Assembly (NCBI GenBank): GCA_002732675.1
Contig: NVRR01000048.1
Location: 1 to 14,943 of the forward strand
DNA from: Sneathiella sp.
GTDB taxonomy: Bacteria; Pseudomonadota; Alphaproteobacteria; Sneathiellales; Sneathiellaceae
Reading direction: 5' to 3'
Length of the DNA stretch: 14,943 bases
The notes under the pieces are model-generated. The model was given only the letters and a program-made list of their open reading frames with translations. It was not told the DNA's origin and searched no databases. A program made the position numbers and the translations under genes. Positions 1-6,910 of the stretch are shown here, piece after piece; position 1 is the first letter of the stretch, and every line of letters starts with the position of its first letter.

Positions 1-109
1 CTGTGGCGGTACCGAACATGACCATCATGATCAGGGCCACAACAATGCTGAAACCCACGCCGACACCAACCTGAAGGGTGGCACCTTAGGCTCGGTTGTC
101 CGATGTTAA
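1..109 (+). other. Possible 3' remnant of a cation diffusion facilitator gene
   Basis: The plus-strand frame starting at base 2 is open from the window edge to a TAA at 107-109. It encodes a His/Asp-rich run (EHDHHDQGHNNAETHAD) followed by TNLKGG. This resembles the histidine-rich cytoplasmic loop and following NLRxAxLH segment of CzcD/ZitB-type cation efflux proteins. The reading ends about ten residues later, where a real family member would continue for another 100 or more, so if it is real it is a truncated gene. The opposite strand reads as a hydrophobic stretch, which is the expected mirror of CAT/CAC codons. It also has an in-frame stop and no good start. Only about 35 codons are visible, so this is a weak call. 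Confidence 0.22.
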
Positions 110-180
110 TATGCCAATGCCAGTCTGGCCATTCAATTGAGTCAGTAAGACAGCCCGAAAAAAATCAAAAATTATAAACT

Positions 181-214
181 TGAATTTCAATTCAGATTAT
201 TGAATTATAATTCA
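181..214. promoter_or_regulatory. Tandem palindromic operators with a -10 box, upstream of the kinase gene
   Basis: Two 14-bp inverted repeats lie in tandem: TGAATTTCAATTCA (181-194) and TGAATTATAATTCA (201-214, fully symmetric). Both have TGAATT and AATTCA arms and their starts are exactly 20 bp apart, about two helical turns. A perfect TATAAT (206-211) sits inside the second box. No good -35 lies at standard spacing (TTGAAT at 180-185 is 20 bp away). Occupancy of the second box would block the promoter, so these are probably repressor sites. The TetR encoded two genes downstream is the natural candidate. Confidence 0.6.
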
Positions 215-231
215 TAACAGGGAGGCAAGTC

Positions 232-1260
232 GTGGATGTTGTTGAAATTGAGGACCGGCTTAGATTGAAATTTAGCCGTGACAGCGAAGGGCCAAAATCC
301 ATCTCGGGCTTTCAAGTCATGCCGGATGGGCATGCCGGCCTGACTTTCGGGTTTTTGGCGGCAGGCTCAGACGGCAGGCGCGAGGACTATATTTTAAAGG
401 TCGCGCCTTTCGGTGTGCGCCGCAGCGGAAACACCGATGTATATCGCCAAGCGCGTCTGTTGCAGGTCCTCCGCTCTTCAGGTTTGCTCGTTCCTGACGT
501 TCCATTCTCTTCGCCGGATGAAACTGAGCTTGGAACGCCGTACATTATTATGGAACGGCTTCCCGGGCGCACATTTGTGATTTGGGCCCCCCACAGTAGT
601 TTTCGGCCTGAAGAAACAAGACCAATTTGGCAGCAAGGAGCGAAGGCACTCGCGCAAATTCATGGATATGATTGGCAACCACACTTGTCTGGATGGGGGC
701 GTGTTCGTGAATTGTCGGAAGAGTTGTCATTTTGGGCGCCGATACTGGCTAAGACGGATAATGAAACGTGGCGTGCTAAAGGACAGAAGCTTGCGGCGCA
801 GCTTGAGAATATGACGGTCGCGCCCGGCCCTATAGGCGTCGTGCATGGAGATTTCCAGCCCGGAAATTTACTTTACTCAAATACGAAACTGACCGGGATC
901 ATAGATTGGGAGCTTTCATTCATAGGTCCGCAAAATCTCGATCTGGGCTGGCTTCTTATGATGGCTGACAAGGATGCGTGGCATGAAAACTGGCAACCCG
1001 TATGCAATGTCTCCGCGGAAGAACTGATATCGGTTTACGAAAAGGAACGAGGCCAAAAAGTTGAGAATAAGGAATGGTTTGAAGCTCTCGCCTGTTATCG
1101 ACTGGGAGCAATTGCAACGCTGAATATCGGGTTGCATCAGCGCGGCAAACGCACTGATGAATTCTGGGAGAGAATGGTCGGCAGTGTTGATACGTTATTT
1201 GAGCGCGGCATAGAGTTGAGCTCTCCTACATCTAAAAATTTTAAAACTGGAGCTTTATGA
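232..1260 (+). CDS. APH-fold phosphotransferase, ACAD10/11-kinase (LvaA) type
   Basis: This is a 342-residue small-molecule kinase of the aminoglycoside phosphotransferase fold. Visible motifs are the ATP-binding lysine region (YILKV, K56), the catalytic loop HGDFQPGN at 205-212 (base D207) and the metal-binding IDWE at 224-227 (D225). The N-terminal lobe is about 110 residues, ending near the hinge YIIMERLPG. The start is GTG at 232, preceded by GGAGG at 221-225. The stop overlaps the start of the next gene, an ACAD10/11-like dehydrogenase. In animals this kinase domain is fused to that dehydrogenase; in Pseudomonas putida the separate LvaA kinase phosphorylates 4-hydroxyvaleryl-CoA. By analogy this enzyme probably phosphorylates the gamma-hydroxyl of a hydroxyacyl-CoA in the cytoplasm. 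No gene resembling the small LvaB partner is adjacent. Antibiotic phosphorylation is unlikely given the neighbours. Confidence 0.85.
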   Translation: MDVVEIEDRLRLKFSRDSEGPKSISGFQVMPDGHAGLTFGFLAAGSDGRREDYILKVAPFGVRRSGNTDVYRQARLLQVLRSSGLLVPDVPFSSPDETELGTPYIIMERLPGRTFVIWAPHSSFRPEETRPIWQQGAKALAQIHGYDWQPHLSGWGRVRELSEELSFWAPILAKTDNETWRAKGQKLAAQLENMTVAPGPIGVVHGDFQPGNLLYSNTKLTGIIDWELSFIGPQNLDLGWLLMMADKDAWHENWQPVCNVSAEELISVYEKERGQKVENKEWFEALACYRLGAIATLNIGLHQRGKRTDEFWERMVGSVDTLFERGIELSSPTSKNFKTGAL

Positions 1261-2459
1261 TGGTTGATTTTTCGCATTCTGCGGAACTTATGGAATTGCG
1301 CGATCGTGTTGAACAATTCATTCATGAAAATATTATTCCGCTTGAACATGATCCTCGGCAAGGGCCGCATGGTCCGGAAGAATCGTTGATTCAGGAAATG
1401 CAGGAAATGGCGCGAACCGCCGGCCTTCTGTCGCCTCACGCCCCGGAAGAATGGGGTGGTTTAGGCCTCGACCACGTCGGCATGGCCGTCGTATTCGAGG
1501 CGACCTGCTATTCGCCGCTTGGAATGCTAGCCCTGAATATTCAAGCGCCGGACGAGGGTAACACCAATTTATTGGCAAAGATTGGAACGCAAGAGCAAAA
1601 CGAGAAATGGCTGCGCCCCTTGGTTCAGGGCAAAATCCGCACCGTTTTCCAAATGACCGAACCGGACAACGGGGCAGGGTCGGATCCGTCTCTGATGAAG
1701 ACATCGGCGCGTCAAAACGGCGACCATTTCATCATAAACGGTACCAAGTGGCTGATCACCGGATATCCGGGCGCGGCGCTTCACATCATAATGGCCAAAA
1801 CGTTTGATGAAGCGGGTGAAGATGTTGGCGCGACCATGTTTCTTGTCCCCGAAGGCACGCCGGGCATGAAAATGGTCCGATTGCTTGATACCATGGACAC
1901 CAACAGTCCCGGCGGTCATGGTGTTGTCGAATTGAAGGACGTCAAGGTGAAGGCTGAAGACGTGCTGGGACAGGTTGGAAAAGGGTTCCGAAACGCTCAA
2001 GTAAGGCTCGGGCCAGCGCGGCTAACGCATTGCATGCGCTGGCTGGGCCAGGCGAAGCGATGTCATGATATTGCTGTTGAATATGCCCAACGGCGTCAGT
2101 CTTTTGGTAAAGCCATTGGTTATCATCAGGGAATTGGGTTTCAACTGGCAGATAATGAAATCGAATTGCATCATTGTCGACTGTCGATTTTGCATTGCGC
2201 CTGGCTTATGGATCAGGGTGAAATGGCCCGGACGGAAACCAGCCAAAGCAAGGTTTACTGTTCTGAGGCGCTGAACCGGATTGTTGATCGCTGTGTACAG
2301 GTCCTCGGCGGCCTTGGGATTACCAGTGATACTGTGGTAGAGCGATCCTATCGTGATATACGCGCCTTTCGCATCTATGATGGCCCGTCGGAGGTACATC
2401 GGCACGTGTTGGCAAATGGCATAATGAAGCGGGAAGCGGCAAGAGGGATTGCGGAATGA
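1260..2459 (+). CDS. Acyl-CoA dehydrogenase, ACAD10/11 (LvaC) type
   Basis: This is a full-length flavin-dependent acyl-CoA dehydrogenase fold of about 400 residues. Counting from the ATG at 1257, the FAD/substrate segment FQMTEPDNGAGSDP is at 131-144, GPARLTHCMRWLG at 252-264, and the C-terminal IYDGPSEVHRHVL at 373-385. The HCMR and DGPxEVH signatures are those of ACAD10/11; ordinary members have EGT-NEI at the second site, so the usual catalytic glutamate position is aspartate here. In ACAD11 and LvaC this family removes phosphate from a 4-phosphoacyl-CoA to give an enoyl-CoA. Two adjacent ATGs overlap the kinase stop (ATGATG at 1257-1262). GGAG at 1249-1252 lies 4 nt from the first and 7 nt from the second, so the second (1260) is preferred. 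The overlap implies translational coupling to the kinase. Confidence 0.88.
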   Translation: MVDFSHSAELMELRDRVEQFIHENIIPLEHDPRQGPHGPEESLIQEMQEMARTAGLLSPHAPEEWGGLGLDHVGMAVVFEATCYSPLGMLALNIQAPDEGNTNLLAKIGTQEQNEKWLRPLVQGKIRTVFQMTEPDNGAGSDPSLMKTSARQNGDHFIINGTKWLITGYPGAALHIIMAKTFDEAGEDVGATMFLVPEGTPGMKMVRLLDTMDTNSPGGHGVVELKDVKVKAEDVLGQVGKGFRNAQVRLGPARLTHCMRWLGQAKRCHDIAVEYAQRRQSFGKAIGYHQGIGFQLADNEIELHHCRLSILHCAWLMDQGEMARTETSQSKVYCSEALNRIVDRCVQVLGGLGITSDTVVERSYRDIRAFRIYDGPSEVHRHVLANGIMKREAARGIAE

Positions 2460-2493
2460 TGGCGGCATAGCTCTAATCGGACAGCGGGGAAAA

Positions 2494-3141
2494 ATGGATA
2501 AAACTTTAGTTCCGAAAAAGTCAAAAAAGCCTGTGAAGCATCGACATCCGGCGTTTGAGCGAAGTGACGAGTTCGAACGCAAGAAAACGGCAATGGTTCA
2601 AACGGCGACATATCTGTTCAACCGGGCCGGATTTTACGCAACGTCTATCAATGACATTTCAAATGAACTGGGCATCTCCGCTGCCGCAGTCTACTACTAT
2701 TTCTCGGACAAAACGGACCTATTATATCACTGTCATCTGAGTGCGACCGAGAAAAGTTTGATTTTGGCGCAAGCATCCGATGAAAGCGGTGGTCGGGGCA
2801 TCGAGAAGCTGGAACGATATATTCGTAGTCAGTTCAAGGCCCTTATCAGCAAAGAGGGGACGGCGTGGGCCTTTGCGGATATTTCTGCGCTAGATCCCAT
2901 CCAGCGAAAAGACATCGTTGCCCGATCCCGTGAAGTCGATAATTTTATTCTCAGGTTTATCGAACAAGGCATAGCTGACAAAAGTATCGCGACAAGTAAC
3001 CCCAGAATTGCGGAATTTTTTATGATCGGGGCTTTGAACTGGGTTCCCCGTTGGTACAGACCGGATTCCGGTTTGACCGCGGAGGAATTAGCCGAGATTT
3101 TCCTGCAGTTTGCTTTCGACGGCATGCGACCAAGAGCTTAA
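2494..3141 (+). CDS. TetR/AcrR-family regulator with KstR2-like C-terminus
   Basis: From the ATG at 2494 this is a 215-residue one-component repressor. It has a basic N-terminal tail (KKSKKPVKHRH), then the TetR helix-turn-helix at about 47-72 (FYATSINDISNELGISAAAVYYYFSDK). The ligand-binding half ends in GALNWVPRWYRPDSGL, a C-terminal pattern found in acyl-CoA-responsive TetR proteins such as KstR2. The open frame continues back to a TTG at 2449, overlapping the dehydrogenase, but GGGG at 2487-2490 just before the ATG at 2494 decides the start. It is the last gene of the kinase-dehydrogenase operon. It probably represses that operon through the twin palindromes at 181-214, released by an acyl-CoA. 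Its relative at 3242-3859 shares the same C-terminal motif. Confidence 0.85.
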   Translation: MDKTLVPKKSKKPVKHRHPAFERSDEFERKKTAMVQTATYLFNRAGFYATSINDISNELGISAAAVYYYFSDKTDLLYHCHLSATEKSLILAQASDESGGRGIEKLERYIRSQFKALISKEGTAWAFADISALDPIQRKDIVARSREVDNFILRFIEQGIADKSIATSNPRIAEFFMIGALNWVPRWYRPDSGLTAEELAEIFLQFAFDGMRPRA

Positions 3142-3241
3142 TTCCTAAAAATATAAAATTTCTTTCCAGGATTGGCTTCTTTAAGCTAGATATTGGCCAC
3201 GCAATTTCGGCGGCGCTTTGACTTATGCGCGGATTTCTACA

Positions 3242-3859
3242 TCACCTTCGGGCGCGAAGGCCATCAATAAAGATATCAAGAAAGCTATTTGCAATTTCCG
3301 AATAAGCTTCGTGATTTCCGTTTTTGTGCCAATGTGGCACCCAATTAAATGCTCCAAATATTGCGGCGGCGGCAAGTTTTGGCTCGCAAGGCTTAATCGT
3401 TCCGTCCTTAATGCCCTTCACGATTAAATCGCGAACGGCTTGATCAAGCTTCTTTCTCCCTTTTCGCAAAATTTTCCGGCTCTCTTCTGACAGAACATTA
3501 TCTTTTGATAAAGCCAGGCAGGCCCCGAACTCATTGGATAACAGGTCCATATAGCTTCGCATTACCATTGCTATTCGCTCCAGGGGCGGTAGATCATTGT
3601 TCCGGCTCTCCGTCATGGTCTCTTCCATAAATTCGATAGCCAACCGGTTGCACTCAAAAAGAATGTCGTCTTTATTTTTGACATAATAATAAAGTGTCCG
3701 CTTTGAAACGCAGAGCTCCGACGCGATATCATCCAGCGACGTCCGGTCAAAACCATGTTCATTGAATAGCCTGGCGCCAGTGCGCAAAACCGCCATGCGT
3801 TTTTGCTCTCGGGGGTCATCCCGATTTAATGTCATTTCACTCCATACGTTTGATGCCAT
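3242..3859 (-). CDS. TetR/AcrR-family regulator, paralogue of the neighbouring TetR
   Basis: This is a 205-residue TetR protein on the minus strand, convergent with the preceding regulator (100 bp apart, no clear terminator between them). The helix-turn-helix is at about 37-62 (FDRTSLDDIASELCVSKRTLYYYVKNK). The C-terminal half ends in GAFNWVPHWHKNGNHEAY followed by IDGLRARR, closely parallel to GALNWVPRWY and FDGMRPRA in the other TetR. The two are therefore related proteins with different recognition helices. The ATG at 3859 follows AAGG about 7 nt upstream; a second in-frame ATG lies eight codons in. It is divergent from the ligase-thiolase operon, and a 24-bp palindrome sits between the two promoters. 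The likely role is repression of that operon and of itself, relieved by a CoA ester intermediate. Confidence 0.86.
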   Translation of the reverse strand: MASNVWSEMTLNRDDPREQKRMAVLRTGARLFNEHGFDRTSLDDIASELCVSKRTLYYYVKNKDDILFECNRLAIEFMEETMTESRNNDLPPLERIAMVMRSYMDLLSNEFGACLALSKDNVLSEESRKILRKGRKKLDQAVRDLIVKGIKDGTIKPCEPKLAAAAIFGAFNWVPHWHKNGNHEAYSEIANSFLDIFIDGLRARR

Positions 3860-3933
3860 TGCCCTGCCTTTTTAACAAATCTAGACGTCACCTAAACAAC
3901 TTGGCCCTGATATGCAAGTTGTGAAGTTTATGC

Positions 3934-3980
3934 AGTATAGGCCATTTTTATTGACATGTAACCCACCAGTGGGATACATT
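3934..3980. promoter_or_regulatory. Divergent promoters sharing a 24-bp palindromic operator
   Basis: The palindrome occupies 3956-3979 with arms ATGTA, CCCAC, then GTGGG, TACAT; 20 of 24 positions are symmetric. It fills the spacer of a rightward promoter, TTGACA at 3951-3956 and TACATT at 3975-3980 (18-bp spacer). It also covers the -35 of a leftward promoter, GTTACA (minus strand, 3962-3957) with TATACT (minus strand, 3939-3934) at 17 bp. A dimer bound here would block both directions. The divergent TetR gene at 3242-3859 is the obvious owner. The box is unlike the TGAAT boxes elsewhere in the window. Confidence 0.65.
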
Positions 3981-4069
3981 ATCAAATAGCACGGTATGCA
4001 GGGCTCGAAATTGATCGCAATTCAAAAATGATCAAGGACCTGGCAGGGATTTTTACGGGAGAAAAAATT

Positions 4070-5629
4070 ATGCAGCTTACATCAATCATCAGAAGGGCTG
4101 CACAAGTGAACCCGAAGGGGATGGCCACGATATATAAGGATCGGCAGCAAACCTGGCCGGAATTTGTTGCGCGCGCAGCCAAGCTGGCGGGCGCGCTTCA
4201 GAAGGTAGGGATGAAAAACGGGGATCGGGTCGCCATGCTTGCCCTCAATTCTGACCGGTATCTGGAATATGTCTTTGGCGTTATGTGGGGCGGCGGCGTT
4301 ATTGTCCCGATGAACCTGAGATGGTCTCCCGCTGAAAATGCGTATTCAATTGATGATTCTGGTACTGAGATCATGCTCGTCGACGAAAACTTTACGAGCA
4401 TGGTTCCAACCATACAGGAAAAATCCAGCTCTCTGAAAACTCTGATTTTTTCAGGCGAAGGGGGAGCACCTGCAGGCATGCTGAACTATGGCGATATCCT
4501 TGATGCGGCCGAACCCGTTGAAGACGCGGGTCGGGGCGGCGAAGACCTGGCCGGCATCTATTATACGGGGGGCACGACCGGTTTCCCCAAGGGTGTAATG
4601 CTGTCGCACCGGAGCCTTTATATCAGTAATCTGTCAAATTGCCGTGAGTTTTGCATGCCCGACGGCGCTCGCTATTTGCACGCGGCGCCCATGTTTCATC
4701 TCGCGGACGGTGCGGCGTCTTTTGCAGCGACATTTGCCTGCGGCACGCATATCATGATCCCGAGTTTTACGCCCGAGGCAACTCTGCAGGTTATGCAGGA
4801 CCACAGACCAACCCATGTTCTGCTGGTGCCGACCATGATCCAGATGCTTATTCAGAATTCAGATTTTCATAAATATGATACAACATCTCTTGCAACGATT
4901 ATGTACGGAGCCTCCGCGATTAGTGAGGCCGTGCTTGTCGAGGCAATGACCAAGCTTCCAACGGCCAAATTTGTCCAGGCATATGGGCAAACAGAATTGA
5001 GCCCCGTCGCCACAATCCTCGCGCCGGAATATCATACGACAGAAGGACCGAACGCCGGGAGACTCCGTTCTTGCGGTAAAGCCGTTGGTACGTGCGAGCT
5101 AAGGGTTGTTGATGAAGACGGCAAGGAAGTGCCGACCGGCACCGTCGGCCATATTGCGGTGAAGGGTCCGATCACAACGCTCGGTTACTGGAACAAACCC
5201 GAGCAAACAGCAGAGTCCCTTAGAGATGGCTGGGTTTACACCGGCGATGGCGGGTATCTCGACGAAGAAGGGTTCTTGTACATCGCAGACCGGCTTAAGG
5301 ACATGATCGTTTCCGGCGGCGAAAACGTTTACTCCGCCGAGGTCGAACAGGCGATCACTCAGCATCCCGAGGTTACCGAATGTGCAGCAATTGGCATTCC
5401 AAGTGAAAAATGGGGCGAAAGTGTGCATTCTATTGTTATCCTCAAGCCGGGCGCCAGCACAACGGAAGAAGACATCATCAAACATTGTCATAGTCTGATT
5501 GCCGGATATAAATGCCCGCGCAGCGTTGAATTTCGTACCGAACCCATGCCCCTGTCGGCAGCGGGTAAAGTGCTGAAAAAGGATTTGCGGGCGCCCTACT
5601 GGGAAGGCAAGGAACGTAACGTCAACTAA
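4070..5629 (+). CDS. Acyl-CoA synthetase (AMP-forming), first gene of the beta-oxidation operon
   Basis: From the ATG at 4070 this is a 519-residue adenylate-forming ligase that activates a free carboxylic acid to its CoA thioester through an acyl-AMP. Motifs in order: phosphate-binding loop YTGGTTGFPKG at 165-175, YGQTE at 305-309, TGD at 391-393, the hinge DRLKDMIVSGGENVYSAEVE, and the C-terminal catalytic lysine K500 in AAGK. The frame also has an ATG at 4028, but GGGAG at 4057-4061 lies 8 nt before the ATG at 4070 and nothing suitable precedes 4028. It begins the rightward operon, 31 nt before the thiolase. Chain length and substrate cannot be judged. A second, diverged ligase is encoded at 11296-12903, so two acids or two intermediates may need activation. 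Confidence 0.9.
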   Translation: MQLTSIIRRAAQVNPKGMATIYKDRQQTWPEFVARAAKLAGALQKVGMKNGDRVAMLALNSDRYLEYVFGVMWGGGVIVPMNLRWSPAENAYSIDDSGTEIMLVDENFTSMVPTIQEKSSSLKTLIFSGEGGAPAGMLNYGDILDAAEPVEDAGRGGEDLAGIYYTGGTTGFPKGVMLSHRSLYISNLSNCREFCMPDGARYLHAAPMFHLADGAASFAATFACGTHIMIPSFTPEATLQVMQDHRPTHVLLVPTMIQMLIQNSDFHKYDTTSLATIMYGASAISEAVLVEAMTKLPTAKFVQAYGQTELSPVATILAPEYHTTEGPNAGRLRSCGKAVGTCELRVVDEDGKEVPTGTVGHIAVKGPITTLGYWNKPEQTAESLRDGWVYTGDGGYLDEEGFLYIADRLKDMIVSGGENVYSAEVEQAITQHPEVTECAAIGIPSEKWGESVHSIVILKPGASTTEEDIIKHCHSLIAGYKCPRSVEFRTEPMPLSAAGKVLKKDLRAPYWEGKERNVN

Positions 5630-5660
5630 GCATATCTAAATTAATAGGAAAGAGAAAACC

Positions 5661-6842
5661 ATGGGTAAAAAAATAGTCGTCGCGGGCGTTGGGATGACGC
5701 CGTTTGTAAAACCCGGACAGAACGAGCCCTATCCGGTTATGGGTGCCAAAGCGATCAATATGGCCCTCGAAGATGCGGGCATCAGTTACGATAAAATTCA
5801 GCAAGCCTACGCCGGTTATGTCTATGGCGACAGCACTTGCGGGCAGCGTGTTCTCTACGAAGTCGGCATGACGGGCATTCCCATTATCAACGTCAACAAT
5901 AATTGCTCGACCGGTTCTTCTGCTCTTTTCCTGGCCCGCCAGGCGGTTGAATCAGGTGTGGTTGACTGTGCGTTGGCTGTGGGTTTTGAACAAATGACGC
6001 CGGGAGCATTGGCGGATGTTTGGACGGATCGACCGAGCCCATTGGGCAAGTTTAATAAACTGACAGACGAGCTGACCCAGGATTTTACCTCGCCAATGGC
6101 GCTGAAAATGTTTGGCGGTGCGGGGATGGAACATCAGAAGAAGTATGGCACCAAGGACGAGACTTTCGCCAAAATCCGTGCCAAAGCAAGCACTCATGCG
6201 GTTCACAACGATAAAGCAATTTTTCGGAAGGAAGTCACCGTTGAAGATGTCATGGGATCCCCTCGGTTGACCAGCCTTTTGACCCGTCTTCAATGCTGCC
6301 CGCCAACCTGTGGCGCCGGTGCAGCCATTGTTTGTACAGAAGAATTTGCGAAAAAACATGGCATCAACGCAGGTGTCGTCATTGCCGGTCAAGCAATGAC
6401 TACAGATTTTGCATCAACGTTCGACAAGGACGACATGATGCGGGTCGTTGGGTATGATATGACGGCCGCTGCCGCCAACCAGGTTTACGAGAAAACGGGC
6501 GTTGGTCCGGAAGATATTGACGTCGTCGAGCTTCATGATTGTTTTACCGCGAATGAACTTATCACCTATGAAGGTCTTGGCTTTGCGTCTGAAGGTGGCG
6601 CGGAGAAATTCATCTGGGATGGTGATAATACCTACGGCGGAAAAGTTGTCACCAACCCGTCAGGCGGTCTGCTTTCCAAGGGACATCCTCTCGGGGCAAC
6701 CGGTTTGGCCCAGTGTTTTGAGTTGGTAAATCAGCTGCGTGGCACTGTCGCGAAGCGGCAGGTTGAAGGTGCGAAAACGGCGCTCCAGCATAATCTCGGT
6801 CTCGGCGGGGCCTGTGTCGTAACACTCTATCAAAGTGCTTAA
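5661..6842 (+). CDS. SCP2/SCPx-type thiolase (3-ketoacyl-CoA thiolase)
   Basis: This 393-residue thiolase closely follows the thiolase half of animal SCPx. Shared blocks include VGMTPFVKPG, YVYGDSTCGQR, the nucleophile motif MTGIPIINVNNNCSTGS (C82), QCCPPTCGAGAA, ELHDCFTANEL (292-295 HDCF), NPSGGLLSKGHPLGATGLAQ (H342) and QHNLGLGGAC (C385). The C-terminal sterol-carrier domain of SCPx is absent, as is usual for bacterial forms, and no DUF35 partner is adjacent. The family cleaves 3-oxoacyl-CoA, including 2-methyl-branched substrates, releasing acetyl- or propionyl-CoA. AGGAAAGAG at 5646-5654 gives a good ribosome site for ATG 5661. It would be the final step of the beta-oxidation round encoded by this operon. 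The branched-substrate preference is inferred from family only. Confidence 0.9.
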   Translation: MGKKIVVAGVGMTPFVKPGQNEPYPVMGAKAINMALEDAGISYDKIQQAYAGYVYGDSTCGQRVLYEVGMTGIPIINVNNNCSTGSSALFLARQAVESGVVDCALAVGFEQMTPGALADVWTDRPSPLGKFNKLTDELTQDFTSPMALKMFGGAGMEHQKKYGTKDETFAKIRAKASTHAVHNDKAIFRKEVTVEDVMGSPRLTSLLTRLQCCPPTCGAGAAIVCTEEFAKKHGINAGVVIAGQAMTTDFASTFDKDDMMRVVGYDMTAAAANQVYEKTGVGPEDIDVVELHDCFTANELITYEGLGFASEGGAEKFIWDGDNTYGGKVVTNPSGGLLSKGHPLGATGLAQCFELVNQLRGTVAKRQVEGAKTALQHNLGLGGACVVTLYQSA

Positions 6843-6854
6843 CCCTTTCTCCCA

Positions 6855-6886
6855 CAGGGGCGTTTTGCTTCGGCGAGGCGCCCCTG
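6855..6886 (+). other. Stable intercistronic hairpin with UUCG tetraloop
   Basis: The gap between the thiolase and the first MaoC gene holds CAGGGGCG (6855-6862) and its exact complement CGCCCCTG (6879-6886). The intervening bases continue the stem through U-A and G-U pairs to C(UUCG)G, loop at 6869-6872. That gives about 14 continuous pairs with the most stable known tetraloop. No run of U follows (ACCTCCAG), so it is not a standard intrinsic terminator. It more likely protects or processes the upstream mRNA, or partly reduces read-through to the downstream genes. Confidence 0.7.
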
Positions 6887-6910
6887 ACCTCCAGTTAAAG
6901 AGTATGATCA

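Noticed and set aside
1..80. Minus-strand hydrophobic reading (GVGVGFSIVVALIMMVMFG), suggestive of a membrane protein
   Set aside because: It has an in-frame stop a few codons upstream, no start with a ribosome site, and is the mirror image of the His-rich plus-strand reading.
232..1260. Aminoglycoside resistance kinase
   Set aside because: The fold is shared, but coupling to an ACAD10/11-like dehydrogenase and the catabolic context argue for a CoA-ester substrate.
1534..1543. TGAATATTCA palindrome resembling the operator boxes
   Set aside because: It lies inside the dehydrogenase coding sequence, lacks the 14-bp spacing and is expected by chance.
2449..2493. TTG start giving the first TetR 15 extra residues
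   Set aside because: The extension overlaps the dehydrogenase end, has no ribosome site and no family counterpart; ATG 2494 follows a GGGG-A site.
3142..3241. Bidirectional terminator between the convergent TetR genes
   Set aside because: No convincing stem followed by a U-run was found on either strand.
4028..4069. Upstream ATG for the first ligase
   Set aside because: No ribosome site precedes it, whereas GGGAG is well placed before ATG 4070, and ligases of this family begin near that point.
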